From Enterobacter hormaechei subsp. xiangfangensis (GTDB lineage Bacteria > Pseudomonadota > Gammaproteobacteria > Enterobacterales > Enterobacteriaceae): 64,000 bases of DNA. The DNA lies in contig NZ_CP017183.1 of NCBI RefSeq assembly GCF_001729785.1, positions 2,976,001 through 3,040,000 of the forward strand, in the 5' to 3' direction. The position numbers and the translations under genes are program-made. This document shows, piece after piece, positions 9,024 through 18,696 of this stretch; positions within the stretch are counted from its first letter, which is position 1; every line of letters starts with the position of its first letter. Below the pieces are notes generated by a model, which saw only the letters and a list, made by a program, of their open reading frames with translations, had not been told where the DNA came from and searched no databases.

Positions 9024-11186
9024 TTATTTACTGTCAGACTTGTATTCGTACTCGTAGTAGCCGTAATCCTGATACCCGGTCGCGCGGCGGAAGATGGAGT
9101 TCAGAATGACCCCCTTCACCTCAATACCGTTCTGCTCAAAGCGGCTCAGGCTGGTTTCCACTTCCTTCAGGGTGTTCACCGCATAGCGTGCGACCATCAG
9201 CGTGGTGCCCGCATGACGCCCTACCACGGCGGCGTCGGTAACCGCCAGAATTGGTGGGGTATCGATCAGCACCAGGTCGTAGTTTTTGCTCGCCCACTCA
9301 ATCAGCTGCGTGAAGCGCTCGCTCATCAGCAGTTCAGACGGGTTCGGCGGCACCTGGCCACGCGGGATCAGGTCAAATTTCGGAATCGACGTCGGCTTGG
9401 CGCTCTCGCTGATTTCCCCTTTACCGAGCAGGATTTCCGACAGTCCGTTAACGTTGTTGGTCCCCAGCAGCTCGTGGGTGTAGCCCTTACGCATGTCGCA
9501 GTCGATCAGCAGCACGCGCTTGTTGGTCTGGCTCACCACCGCCGCCAGGTTGGCGCAGACGAAGGTTTTACCGATTGATGGGCTAACGCCGGTCATCATC
9601 AGGACGTTGTTTTTGGCCTGCATCATGGCGAAGTGGAGGCTGGTACGCAGGCTGCGCACCGCTTCAATCGCCAGGTCAGTCGGGTTACCCACGGCCAGCA
9701 GCTGGCTCTGTTTGTAACGCTTGACGCCCTTAACGGTTTTGACGCTGTCACGGGACTTCTGCCACTCGGAGAGCGGGATGCTGGCGTACACGCTGATCCC
9801 GTTCTCTTCCAGCACCTGCGGACTTTCGATACCGCGGTTGAACAGCGAGCGCAGCAGCACGCCGACAATGGAAAGCATCAGGCCGAGAATAATGCTGCCG
9901 AGGATAATCAGCGCCTTCTTCGGCTTCAGCACGCCCGGCTGGGTAATCGCCGGGTCAACGATACGCACGTCGCCGACGGTGCTGGCTTCGGTGATTTTCA
10001 GCTCCTGCTGTTTGTTCAGCAGCTGCATGTAAACCTGCTGGCCGGATTCCACATCACGCGTCAGGCGTACAATTTCCTGCTGCGTCTTCGGCATCGCGGT
10101 CACGCGGTCATTCAGCTTCGCCTTCTCTTCTTCCAGGGTACGACGTTTCTCCAGCAAAGTGCGGTACGCCGGGTGACGTTTGGTATAGAGCTTGGAAATC
10201 TCCGCCTCTTTGAAGGTCAGCTCGTTCAGCTGCGCATCAATATTCACCATGGAGTCGAGAACCGATTTCGCCTCCAGCGGCAGATCGACGGAATCTTTGT
10301 CCTGACGGTACGCGTTCAGCTTGTTCTCAGCGTCATCCAGACGGGCGCGCACCTCCGGCAGCTGTTTACTGAGGAACGCCAGGCTTTTTGCGGCTTCCGC
10401 TGACTTGCGCTCTACGTTCTGCTCAAGATAGTTGCGGGTGATGCTATTAAGGATGTCGCGGATTTGATCCTTGTCTTCACCGGTGAAGGTCATGCTCAGA
10501 ACGCCGGTATCCTTGCCGTTTTCGGTGACGGTCAGGTTGTTTTGCAGGTTGTTGATCATCCCGAGCGTCGAGAATTTGGTGACCGTAAACTCCCCGCCCT
10601 CATGCGCCTGAATTGCGCTGACCTTGATGCTGACGCCCTCTTTAGTCAGCATCTGTCCCACCTCGCCGCGCGCGCTGAAGCCCGCGTCGCTGGTCAGCTG
10701 ATACTGTTTTGGTCCCAGCACGGTCAGGGTAAAGGTTTGGTCCCCTGCCCCTTTTGGGATCACAAAGTCGGTCACTTTTACCGTATCGTTACTGCGCCCC
10801 ATCAGGCGATCCCAGCCTGCGCCAAACACCGGGAAGGTGTTTTTGGTGACCGCAATATCCAGCCCCAGGTCGTGAACCGTTTTGCCCAGTACCAGGCGCG
10901 ACTGAATCAGCTGAATTTCGGCTTCCGATGCCGGCGGCTTGTTGGCCAGCGCCGAGCCGATATCCTGAACCAGCGAGTTTCCGGTATTTTGTTCGATCTG
11001 CACCAGCGCGTCGGCGCTGTAAATAGGCGTCGCGAACAGCGTATAAACGATCGCCGCCACGGCAAAGATGGCGGTAATACCCAGCACCCACCATTTCGCT
11101 TCAATAACGGTCCCGACCAGGCGACCGATATCGATTTCATCACTGCCCGACGTCGGGGCGGCAGAAGGTCTTGTTTTTTCTGTCAT
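9024..11186 (-). CDS. wzc: Tyrosine-protein kinase Wzc
   Basis: This 720-residue inner-membrane bacterial tyrosine kinase and polysaccharide co-polymerase controls colanic acid chain length and export. There is a transmembrane segment near residue 35, a periplasmic Wzz-like region with coiled coil (about 250-400), and a second transmembrane segment near 430. A cytoplasmic kinase follows with a Walker A segment (GVSPSIGKTFVCANL), Walker A' (VLLIDCDMRKG) and Walker B (LVLIDTPP). A tyrosine-rich tail near the C-terminus (YQDYGYYEYEYKS) is the autophosphorylation cluster. I chose the start at 11186 (MTEKTRPSAAP) over the longer frame to 11222, which would overlap wzb. Confidence 0.95.
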   Translation of the reverse strand: MTEKTRPSAAPTSGSDEIDIGRLVGTVIEAKWWVLGITAIFAVAAIVYTLFATPIYSADALVQIEQNTGNSLVQDIGSALANKPPASEAEIQLIQSRLVLGKTVHDLGLDIAVTKNTFPVFGAGWDRLMGRSNDTVKVTDFVIPKGAGDQTFTLTVLGPKQYQLTSDAGFSARGEVGQMLTKEGVSIKVSAIQAHEGGEFTVTKFSTLGMINNLQNNLTVTENGKDTGVLSMTFTGEDKDQIRDILNSITRNYLEQNVERKSAEAAKSLAFLSKQLPEVRARLDDAENKLNAYRQDKDSVDLPLEAKSVLDSMVNIDAQLNELTFKEAEISKLYTKRHPAYRTLLEKRRTLEEEKAKLNDRVTAMPKTQQEIVRLTRDVESGQQVYMQLLNKQQELKITEASTVGDVRIVDPAITQPGVLKPKKALIILGSIILGLMLSIVGVLLRSLFNRGIESPQVLEENGISVYASIPLSEWQKSRDSVKTVKGVKRYKQSQLLAVGNPTDLAIEAVRSLRTSLHFAMMQAKNNVLMMTGVSPSIGKTFVCANLAAVVSQTNKRVLLIDCDMRKGYTHELLGTNNVNGLSEILLGKGEISESAKPTSIPKFDLIPRGQVPPNPSELLMSERFTQLIEWASKNYDLVLIDTPPILAVTDAAVVGRHAGTTLMVARYAVNTLKEVETSLSRFEQNGIEVKGVILNSIFRRATGYQDYGYYEYEYKSDSK

Positions 11187-11188
11187 TG

Positions 11189-11632
11189 TTATCCCTGCTG
11201 AGCTTTCAGTGCCTGCGCCCACTGACGGGCAGACTGGTCTAGTAAGGTGTATACCGCCTCAAAGGCCTCGCGGCTCTTGCGATACGGATCGGGAATTTCG
11301 CGCTCACCATCCCAGTGACCAAACAGCATCACCTTGCCGCGCATCTCCGGTGCGATATCGCACAGCGCGTGAATGTGGCGTTTTTCCATCGCGAGGATCA
11401 GGTCATATTCCCGGCACATCCTGCCAGAGACCTGACGGGCAACGTGCCCGTCGAGTGAGAGGTTATGCTCAAGGGCAACGCTTGCGGCACGTTCGTCGGC
11501 ACCTTTTCCGACCAGCGCGCCCAGCCCTGCGGAGTCGACCGTTAACGCAGGCTGGTAATTTTTCAACAGCCTTTCAGCCGTGGGGGAACGGCAAATGTTC
11601 CCCACGCACACCACCAGAATTTTGTTAAACAT
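11189..11632 (-). CDS. wzb: Low-molecular-weight protein-tyrosine phosphatase Wzb
   Basis: This 147-residue phosphatase dephosphorylates Wzc, a cycle needed for colanic acid polymerisation. The active-site P-loop VCVGNICRSPTA (CX5R) lies at the N-terminus, and the general-acid aspartate is in the IPDPYRKS loop. It is cytoplasmic and intact. It sits between wza and wzc with gaps of 6 and 2 bases. Confidence 0.95.
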   Translation of the reverse strand: MFNKILVVCVGNICRSPTAERLLKNYQPALTVDSAGLGALVGKGADERAASVALEHNLSLDGHVARQVSGRMCREYDLILAMEKRHIHALCDIAPEMRGKVMLFGHWDGEREIPDPYRKSREAFEAVYTLLDQSARQWAQALKAQQG

Positions 11633-11638
11633 CGCGGC

Positions 11639-12775
11639 TTACCAGTTATGAACGTCGCTCGCCGTATCCGTCATGTAGCGAACGCCACTGATGGTAGGCA
11701 GCAACTGGTTGATCAGACGGTTCCAGCGGGCAACCGGCGCGGTGGTGACATAGACCACATCGTACGGCTGGAGACGGAACGACGTTGCCATGACCAGCGA
11801 CGTCGCGTCGGACATATCCAGCTGGTAGATGTTGGCAATCTTGCCCTTCGCGTTCTCGCCTTTGATAGGACGGATCACGAAGATACCGCTCGCGTTGGAG
11901 GCAGTCAGATCGATGCCTTCCGCATTGCCCAGCGCTTCGGTCAGGGTCATACCGCTGAAGTCCATCTTGAGGGTGCTCTGTTTCTTCACTTCACCCATCA
12001 CGAACACTTTCAGATCGTCATTGCGCGGCACGTACAGAATGTCGCCCGGATAGAGGAGGCGGTTCTGGGTCAGGTCACCGTTTTGCATCAGCGCCTGAAG
12101 CGAAATGCGCTGCTCTTTGCCGTTGTGGGTTAGCACCACGTTGCGCCAGTCAGCGCCGTCGGTTAAGCCGCCTGCGGCATTGATCGCATCGAGAACGGTG
12201 AGCGGGACGTTAGTGATGGCCTGCTGGCCGGATTTATTGACCTGGCCAGAGATATAGGCTTTCTGGGATCGGAACGCGGCGATATTAACGTCCACCTGCG
12301 GGTCAGCAATGTACTGCGCCAGGCGGCCGGTAATATCACTACGGATCTCAGCAAGCGTTTTACCCGCGACGTGCACTTTGCCAATGTAGGGATAGAACAT
12401 GGTGCCATCGGACTGTACCCAGTTACCGGTGTCGCTTGAGCTGCGGTACTGGCCCGCAGGCGTGGTCAGCTCCGGGTGATCCCAGACGGTCACATTAATG
12501 ACGTCACCCGGACCCACGCGATACTGGTAAGAGGCAATTTCCTGGTCCAGAGACATATTTGGCTGAGCAACATTTGGACGTGGCCGTAATTGTTCCACCA
12601 GACGTGGGGTTAATGGATACACATTCACCATTTTGTCGAGATCAAAATCAGCATCCTGCTGTTTAATCACATCCTTGCCCATTGTCGACATATTGCTGCC
12701 GGGAAAGACCGTGCAACCACTCATCAAGGTCACAGACACCAATAATGGCATCAATTTCATTTTGGATTTCATCAT
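11639..12775 (-). CDS. wza: Outer-membrane polysaccharide export lipoprotein Wza
   Basis: This 378-residue lipoprotein forms the octameric outer-membrane channel for colanic acid. The N-terminus carries a signal with a lipobox (LMSGC), so the mature protein starts at a lipidated cysteine near residue 21. A polysaccharide-export domain and SLBB-type repeats follow, then the C-terminal amphipathic helix region that spans the outer membrane. It is the first gene of the operon. Two adjacent ATGs (12775, 12772) are possible starts. Confidence 0.95.
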   Translation of the reverse strand: MMKSKMKLMPLLVSVTLMSGCTVFPGSNMSTMGKDVIKQQDADFDLDKMVNVYPLTPRLVEQLRPRPNVAQPNMSLDQEIASYQYRVGPGDVINVTVWDHPELTTPAGQYRSSSDTGNWVQSDGTMFYPYIGKVHVAGKTLAEIRSDITGRLAQYIADPQVDVNIAAFRSQKAYISGQVNKSGQQAITNVPLTVLDAINAAGGLTDGADWRNVVLTHNGKEQRISLQALMQNGDLTQNRLLYPGDILYVPRNDDLKVFVMGEVKKQSTLKMDFSGMTLTEALGNAEGIDLTASNASGIFVIRPIKGENAKGKIANIYQLDMSDATSLVMATSFRLQPYDVVYVTTAPVARWNRLINQLLPTISGVRYMTDTASDVHNW

Positions 12776-13468
12776 TGATTATTTATCACTTTGGCAGAGT
12801 AATTATCCTGTGCAATTAAAATAAGCGCGGGTCGTGGTGACAATCAGAATGCAGTTAATCATTTAGCAATATAACTGGCATCAGTCCTAAAAAAAGCTTA
12901 TTCATCCATTGGCTATTGACAGAATAATTGAGGCTGATTCACACGCTTTCAGGCACGCTACCGCCCTTGGCTTTCAGTTACCAATCCACTGACTAAACAA
13001 TGCGTTATGGTTAGACACCCTCTTGGATAAGGCCTTTTGCGAAATATATCAAACGCCTCACAGGGGCGATTGATAATGTATAACCTTCACCAAAGACCGA
13101 AACAAAAATAGCAACAAGGAGTTTTAACATTTGATGCTGGAAGAATTGTTGCAGCTAACCTAATAGCAGGCAAGGAGACAACCGTCCTAATATTCGTTTT
13201 TAAGATTAATATTAAGAGCAAAGTTTTAAGGTTTTCGGATTTTCTTTATATTGACAAAATAGATCGCCGGACCATTTATTGCGATATTTCCTAAATAACG
13301 ACTTCTGTAATTGAATCTTCGCAATTAACTTATTTACACCGCCCGGCAAATGGGGTTTACCTGAGTGTAGCATTAAGAGAAATCTCACCCCGGCATTGCA
13401 ATTTCCGTCGGCTTTATCCATGATCGAAGTGTGACATTAGTCATATAACAGAAGGTATTGCATTTACT
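12776..13468 (-). promoter_or_regulatory. Long leader/promoter region of the colanic acid operon
   Basis: These 693 bases between wza and the divergent yegH hold no convincing gene. The region is AT-rich and carries the JUMPStart/ops element. A weak partial match to an RcsAB box (centre AATATTC, about 9 of 14 positions) occurs near 13185-13198. In E. coli this operon is activated by RcsAB and antiterminated by RfaH, and the arrangement here fits that. The position of the wza promoter is inferred, not seen clearly. Confidence 0.55.
12954..12991 (-). promoter_or_regulatory. JUMPStart sequence with ops element (RfaH recruitment)
   Basis: On the minus strand the leader contains CAGTGGATTGG at its 5' end and GGGCGGTAGCGTG at its 3' end. 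The latter is the ops core recognised on the non-template strand by RfaH, which lets RNA polymerase read through long surface-polysaccharide operons. It lies about 180 bases upstream of wza, as in other enterobacteria. Confidence 0.9.
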
Positions 13469-15052
13469 ATGGAATGGATTGCCGATCCATCAATCTGGGC
13501 CGGGCTGGTGACGCTGGTCGTCATCGAATTAGTGCTCGGCATTGATAACCTGGTGTTTATCGCCATCCTTGCCGATAAATTACCCCCTTCACAACGCGAC
13601 CGCGCCCGCGTGACGGGTCTTCTGCTCGCCATGGTGATGCGTCTGCTGTTACTGGCCTCAATCTCGTGGCTGGTGACGCTGACCAAACCCTTATTCAGCG
13701 TGCAGGGTCTGAGCTTTAGCGCCCGCGACCTGATCATGCTTTTCGGCGGATTGTTCCTGCTGTTCAAAGCCACGGTTGAGCTTAATGAGCGGCTGGAAGG
13801 AAAAGACAGTGAAAACCCCACCCAGCGACGCGGCGCTAAATTCTGGCCGGTGGTCGCACAGATAGTGGTGCTGGATGCCGTCTTTTCTCTCGACTCCGTG
13901 ATCACGGCCGTCGGGATGGTTGACCGTCTGGCGGTGATGATGGCCGCCGTGATCATCGCCATCACCCTGATGGTGCTCGCCAGTAAAGCCCTGACGCGCT
14001 TCGTGAACAGTCACCCGACTATCGTCATCCTCTGTCTGAGCTTCCTGCTGATGATTGGCTTTAGCCTGGTAGCGGATGGTTTTGGCTTCCATATCCCGAA
14101 AGGGTATCTTTACGCCGCCATTGGTTTCTCGGTGCTGATTGAGTTTCTCAACCAGCTGGCCATTTTCAACCGTCGCCGTTTTCTTTCCGCGAACCAGACA
14201 TTACGGCAGCGCACCGCAGATACGGTGATGCGCCTGCTGAGCGGCAAAAAAGAGGATGCCGAGCTGGATGCTGAATCCGCGGCGATGCTTGCCGACCACA
14301 GCGACGGGCAGATCTTCAACCCGCAGGAACGCCGGATGATAGAGCGCGTGCTTAACCTCAACCAGCGCACAGTGAGCAGTATCATGACCTCCCGCCATGA
14401 CATTGAGCATATTGACCTGACGGCGCCGGAAGAGCAGATCCGTGCCCTGCTGGATAAAAACCAGCACACCCGCGTGGTCGTGACCGGCGGTGAAGAGGAA
14501 GAAGAGCTGCTGGGCGTGGTACACGTGATTGACCTGCTGCAACAGCAGCTTCACGGCGAGCCGCTAAACCTGCGCGCGCTGGTGCGCCAGCCGCTGGTCT
14601 TCCCGGAAGCGCTGCCGCTGCTCTCCGCGCTGGAGCAGTTCCGCAACGCGCGCACCCACTTCGCGTTTGTCGTTGATGAGTTTGGTTCTGTGGAAGGGCT
14701 GGTGACGCTCAGCGACGTGATGGAAACCATCGCCGGTAATCTGCCTAATGAGGTGGATGAGATCGATGCGCGCCACGATATTCAGAAAAACGCCGACGGC
14801 AGCTGGACCGCCAACGGCCACATGCCGCTCGAAGATCTGGTGCAGTTCGTTCCGCTTCCGCTGGACGAGAAGCGCGAATACCACACCATCGCCGGTTTGC
14901 TGATGGAAAATCTGCAACGTATTCCGCAGCCGGGGGAAGAGGTTCAGGTGGGGGATTACATGCTCAAAACCTTGCAGGTTGAGAGCCATCGCGTGCAGAA
15001 GGTGCAGCTGATACCGCTGCGCGGTGAAGATGAGATGGATTTTGAGGTGTAG
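13469..15052 (+). CDS. yegH: TerC-family membrane protein with CBS and CorC/HlyC domains (YegH)
   Basis: This 527-residue inner-membrane protein has an N-terminal TerC-like domain with about seven transmembrane segments (1-230) and conserved acidic motifs in membrane segments ([20 protein letters not shown]). Two CBS modules follow (about 300-420), then a C-terminal CorC/HlyC transporter-associated domain (about 440-520). The family is linked to metal-ion handling; the exact substrate is unknown. Length equals E. coli YegH. It is divergent from wza and ends at its own terminator. Confidence 0.93.
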   Translation: MEWIADPSIWAGLVTLVVIELVLGIDNLVFIAILADKLPPSQRDRARVTGLLLAMVMRLLLLASISWLVTLTKPLFSVQGLSFSARDLIMLFGGLFLLFKATVELNERLEGKDSENPTQRRGAKFWPVVAQIVVLDAVFSLDSVITAVGMVDRLAVMMAAVIIAITLMVLASKALTRFVNSHPTIVILCLSFLLMIGFSLVADGFGFHIPKGYLYAAIGFSVLIEFLNQLAIFNRRRFLSANQTLRQRTADTVMRLLSGKKEDAELDAESAAMLADHSDGQIFNPQERRMIERVLNLNQRTVSSIMTSRHDIEHIDLTAPEEQIRALLDKNQHTRVVVTGGEEEEELLGVVHVIDLLQQQLHGEPLNLRALVRQPLVFPEALPLLSALEQFRNARTHFAFVVDEFGSVEGLVTLSDVMETIAGNLPNEVDEIDARHDIQKNADGSWTANGHMPLEDLVQFVPLPLDEKREYHTIAGLLMENLQRIPQPGEEVQVGDYMLKTLQVESHRVQKVQLIPLRGEDEMDFEV

Positions 15053-15062
15053 GTAAAAAGCA

Positions 15063-15088
15063 AAACGGCAACCTCGTTGCCGTTTTTA
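15063..15088 (+). terminator. Rho-independent terminator of yegH
   Basis: AACGGCAA and TTGCCGTT form an 8-bp stem around a 5-base loop followed by a run of T, starting 11 bases after the yegH stop. Confidence 0.9.
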
Positions 15089-15095
15089 GTGTTTG

Positions 15096-15130
15096 CTCCC
15101 TCTCCCCGTCGGAGAGGGCCGGGGTGAGGG
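15096..15130 (+). repeat. REP-like palindrome
   Basis: This is the same CCCTCTCCCC...GGAGAGGG...GGGTGAGGG unit as at 8877-9007, placed between the convergent yegH and asmA genes. Confidence 0.75.
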
Positions 15131-15165
15131 CATCAGGCCGTACATGCCACCCGGCACAACAGGCA

Positions 15166-17016
15166 TCACAGCTTATCGAGCAGTTTTTTCACGTCCTTAC
15201 CTGACTGAGACTCTTTATTGCGGTCCGCCCAGTCATTCAGCCGACGTTTCGCTTCATCCTGAAGGTGCTTACGCAGAATCTGATCGACCTGCAAACTGTA
15301 ATTCAGCGCCTGCCATTTTCCATAAACGCGCAGCGGTATCGGCGTCTCTTTCAGGAACTCTACAAGCTGGCCTTCGCCTTCCCAGCCAGCCTTCACGCGG
15401 ACGTTGAAGCGGGTGTCTGCCGTCTCTTTCACCAGATCCAGCGCGCCGGTTCCGGTCAGCGCCAGCAGTGACGAAGTGCCCTGCATGTCGTCCAGCGAGA
15501 GCTGACCGTTGTCGAGGGCAAGCTCACTGGTAAAGCTGTCGAGACGGGTTGCGCTGTCGTAGTTTTCATTCGCTTTCACGCTGCTGCTGCGCTCTACCGC
15601 CTGCTGCACCAGCTGCTGGAAGTTCAGCCCTTCCATGCGCGTATCTTTCAGCTCAACGTGCGCCTGCCCCTGCCAGCTACGACGGAAGGCATCCGCATCA
15701 ATCTTCGTGCCAGAGAAATCCCCTGCCAGCGACAGCTGCCCCGTGAGGGCAATTGGGTAATTAAAGGCTTTCAGGATGGTGCCAATTTCAACGTTTTCCA
15801 GACGCGGCTGGAACGCGGCGCTGGCAACGTCTTTGCGTACATCCAGCGTGCCCGGCAGCGAGAGGTTCCCTGCTCCCATTTTTCCGCTGAGCTCGGAGAT
15901 GACCAGCAGGCCGTTGTGGTTGAACATCTGGCTGCTGACGTCGGTAAAATCAATTCCACGCCAGCGCACGCTGTTCGCTTTCAGCAGAATGTCGGCGGTA
16001 AATCCGCGCAGGCCGTTGTAGTCAGGCAGATCGAGATTTGAGGAGATCACCGGACGCGACTGCGTGGCCTGGCTTTGCCCTACCTGCGTGGCTCCCTCAT
16101 CGGTCGCGTTCACCGGTTGGAGCGGAAGCAAGTTCTCGAGATTCAGCTTGTCGAATTGCAGATCCAGCACCCACTTAGGTTTCTCATCAAGCGTGACGCT
16201 CGCCTGCCCCTTCAGGGAACTGTCGTTGGCCTGGAGGTTGAGCGCGTTCAGTTCGAGCTGTTTGCGCTCTTCATGCCACACCGCCTGCATCGTGCCCTGG
16301 CCGGCAATCCCCTTCGCGGGTAAATCCGCGCCGGTCAGCTGCCAGTTGAGCTGCTGAACGTCCGCCGTCAGCTGGTGCGGATAGTCAGAAGCGTTCACGT
16401 TTGCGTTCATCGACAGGTTGAGATCGCGCTGATTGCGGTTGATCCGCCCGGAGAACTCCATGGTGGCGTGATGATTGGCGTCCTGCTCCATCCTGAGATT
16501 GATATTGCGTACGGTGATCTGTTCGTCATCCTCATGCTGGAAAACCAGCACGCTGTCAGCAACTTTCAGATTACCAATATCGAACGACCAGCCGGTATCA
16601 GAGGGGACGTCAGGCAAGGTGTTTTCACGCGGTGCGACCGGCGCATCCGCCTGACGAACGGCTTCGGTTTGCGGCGTAAGCTGAATCACCGCCCCTTTCA
16701 GCATCACCTGTTCAACCTGGAGCTGATGGGATAAGAGCGGGATGAGCGCAACATCAAGACGCATGTTATCCGCCGTCACCAGCGGCTGCGCGGCGCCCGG
16801 CGCGGTGAGCGACATACGTCCGGAGAGAATGCTGAGCTGCGGCCAGACGTGCCAGCGCAGGGGCCCGTCCAGCTTGAGTTCATACCCGCTGCGCGCTTCC
16901 ACCTGCCGCACCATGTAGGCCCGGAAGTCATTCGGGTTAACCAGCAGCACCAACGCTGAAAGGCCAGCCACCAGCACCACCAGCAAAATCATCAGCGTTG
17001 TCAGAACTCTTCTCAT
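15166..17016 (-). CDS. asmA: AsmA-family outer-membrane assembly/lipid transport protein
   Basis: This 616-residue protein has one N-terminal transmembrane anchor (about residues 8-28) and a large periplasmic body of repeating beta structure, the AsmA/VPS13-like bridge fold. AsmA family members are implicated in phospholipid movement to the outer membrane; asmA was found as a suppressor of misassembled OmpF. The C-terminus is charged and helical. It is intact with the expected length and lies 23 bases after dcd, as in E. coli. Confidence 0.94.
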   Translation of the reverse strand: MRRVLTTLMILLVVLVAGLSALVLLVNPNDFRAYMVRQVEARSGYELKLDGPLRWHVWPQLSILSGRMSLTAPGAAQPLVTADNMRLDVALIPLLSHQLQVEQVMLKGAVIQLTPQTEAVRQADAPVAPRENTLPDVPSDTGWSFDIGNLKVADSVLVFQHEDDEQITVRNINLRMEQDANHHATMEFSGRINRNQRDLNLSMNANVNASDYPHQLTADVQQLNWQLTGADLPAKGIAGQGTMQAVWHEERKQLELNALNLQANDSSLKGQASVTLDEKPKWVLDLQFDKLNLENLLPLQPVNATDEGATQVGQSQATQSRPVISSNLDLPDYNGLRGFTADILLKANSVRWRGIDFTDVSSQMFNHNGLLVISELSGKMGAGNLSLPGTLDVRKDVASAAFQPRLENVEIGTILKAFNYPIALTGQLSLAGDFSGTKIDADAFRRSWQGQAHVELKDTRMEGLNFQQLVQQAVERSSSVKANENYDSATRLDSFTSELALDNGQLSLDDMQGTSSLLALTGTGALDLVKETADTRFNVRVKAGWEGEGQLVEFLKETPIPLRVYGKWQALNYSLQVDQILRKHLQDEAKRRLNDWADRNKESQSGKDVKKLLDKL

Positions 17017-17039
17017 GGCTTCCTCAGTGAACTCACAGA

Positions 17040-17621
17040 TCAGTCTTTATCGATACGACTGGCAACCGCACCCTGCTGGTCGCGATATTTTGCGTCCTGA
17101 CGGCGGTTATAAGGACGGTCTGCCGGGCCGGTCAGCGGTTCGAAGCTCAACGCACCAATCATCATTCCCGGACGAAGCGCCAGCGGCAGTTTACCGGCGT
17201 TAAAGAACTCCAGCACGATACGGCCCGACCAGCCCGGATCGATACGGTGCGCGGTGACGTGCACCATCAGGCCCAGACGCGCCAGGGAAGAGCGTCCGTC
17301 AAGCCAGCCGACCAGATCCGCTGGCAGCGTGACCGATTCAAAGGTCACCGCCAGCGCCAGTTCGCCAGGATGGAGATAAAACGCCTCTCCTTCGTCGATG
17401 ACGATTTCGTCGCTCATGACGCGATCCAGCGCCGCGCTGACTTCGTCTTTCGGCCCGCTGAGGTCGATAAACGGTGCCGTGTGGCCGCTGAAGGTGCGGA
17501 ATTTATTCCCCAGACGCACATCGACGGTCACGCCGTTAATACGCTCAACCGGCGGACGCGGGGTGATAGACAGGCGGCCTTCATCCAGCCAGGCTTCTAT
17601 ATCGCGGTCACAAAGACGCAT
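17040..17621 (-). CDS. dcd: dCTP deaminase
   Basis: This 193-residue homotrimeric enzyme deaminates dCTP to dUTP, the main source of dUMP for thymidylate synthesis in enterobacteria. The conserved substrate and catalytic segments [10 protein letters not shown] and HRIDPGWSG are intact, including the catalytic glutamate region (IVLEFFNAG). It follows udk with a gap of 91 bases and precedes asmA. Confidence 0.96.
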   Translation of the reverse strand: MRLCDRDIEAWLDEGRLSITPRPPVERINGVTVDVRLGNKFRTFSGHTAPFIDLSGPKDEVSAALDRVMSDEIVIDEGEAFYLHPGELALAVTFESVTLPADLVGWLDGRSSLARLGLMVHVTAHRIDPGWSGRIVLEFFNAGKLPLALRPGMMIGALSFEPLTGPADRPYNRRQDAKYRDQQGAVASRIDKD

Positions 17622-17712
17622 GGCACTTTCTCCTTTCGTGCATCGCGCCCTGAAGCCTTACGGCGTCAGGGCAAAACCAGGTTATCTCTGAACGGTACAC
17701 AATTCACACGGC

Positions 17713-18354
17713 TTATTCAAAAAACTGACTGATTTTCGCTTTTAAGATATCAATGGCAATACGGTTTTTACCGCCACGAGGCACGATAATATCGGCGTAT
17801 TGTTTCGAAGGCTCAATAAATTGCAGGAACATCGGGCGAACGGTTTTCTGATATTGCGCCATCACCGAGTCCATGGAGCGGCCGCGTTCGTTAACGTCGC
17901 GTTTGATACGCCGCATCAGGCAGATATCCAGAGGGGTGTCGACGAAAATCGAGAAGTTCATTGATTCGCGCAGACGGGCGTCGGTGAGCAGCAAAATCCC
18001 TTCAAGGATAATCACCTTCTTGGGCTCGATACGGATCGTTTCCTGGGTGCGGGTATGTTCCACGTAGCTGTAGACGGGCAGCTCAATTGCCTCGCCGCGC
18101 TTTAGCGCTTCCAGATGCTGGAACAGCAGGCTGTGATCCATCGCACTGGGGTGGTCGTAGTTGGTTTTTACGCGCTCTTCCATCGAAAGATGGGATTGAT
18201 CTTTGTAATAGCTATCTTCGGGAATAACACCGATATGCTCATCACCCACTTGTTCACGCAGTTCGCGATAAAGCGTACTGGCAATAAGACTTTTACCTGA
18301 AGCCGATGCGCCGGCGATGCCTATGATGACGCACTGATGAGACTTATCAGTCAT
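17713..18354 (-). CDS. udk: Uridine/cytidine kinase
   Basis: This 213-residue P-loop kinase phosphorylates uridine and cytidine for pyrimidine salvage, using GTP or ATP. The Walker A motif [11 protein letters not shown] lies near residue 12, and the [11 protein letters not shown] nucleoside-binding segment and IILEGILLL Walker B-like strand follow. It is full length and is the first gene of the udk-dcd-asmA run. Confidence 0.96.
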   Translation of the reverse strand: MTDKSHQCVIIGIAGASASGKSLIASTLYRELREQVGDEHIGVIPEDSYYKDQSHLSMEERVKTNYDHPSAMDHSLLFQHLEALKRGEAIELPVYSYVEHTRTQETIRIEPKKVIILEGILLLTDARLRESMNFSIFVDTPLDICLMRRIKRDVNERGRSMDSVMAQYQKTVRPMFLQFIEPSKQYADIIVPRGGKNRIAIDILKAKISQFFE

Positions 18355-18696
18355 AAATTTAGCGACCTGATTAACCTGGATGTAAGGAAGGACGACGCCG
18401 GAGCGTCAAACGCGGCAATTATAGGGATTTCGGGGGCGTGATACCAGTCGAATGCGCAGGTTATGCGAGGCGGGCTGAAAAGCGCCGTTTCACGCCTTTA
18501 GCGAAATTTTTACGCGCGGATTTTCACCATTTCATCACCATTCTTCGCAGAGTAACTATTTTATAAGTCTATGAAGTCAAAATCTGAGCACTCGGCATAT
18601 GAATTGTAAAATGTTTGTACTAGCATAAACCAAATTATTAATTTCACGCGTCCGGACCTGGCTCCTGACAACATGGCGTCCCTGGATAGAGCGGTA
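18355..18696. promoter_or_regulatory. Divergent promoter region udk / dgcE
   Basis: These 342 bases separate the divergent udk and dgcE starts. The half next to dgcE is AT-rich and should hold both promoters, but I cannot single out a convincing -35/-10 pair. No gene, terminator or repeat is evident. Confidence 0.5.

Noticed and set aside
13212..13421. 69-codon minus-strand frame in the colanic acid leader
   Set aside because: No ribosome-binding site; it lies in the long leader that is noncoding in relatives, and the protein is unlike any family.
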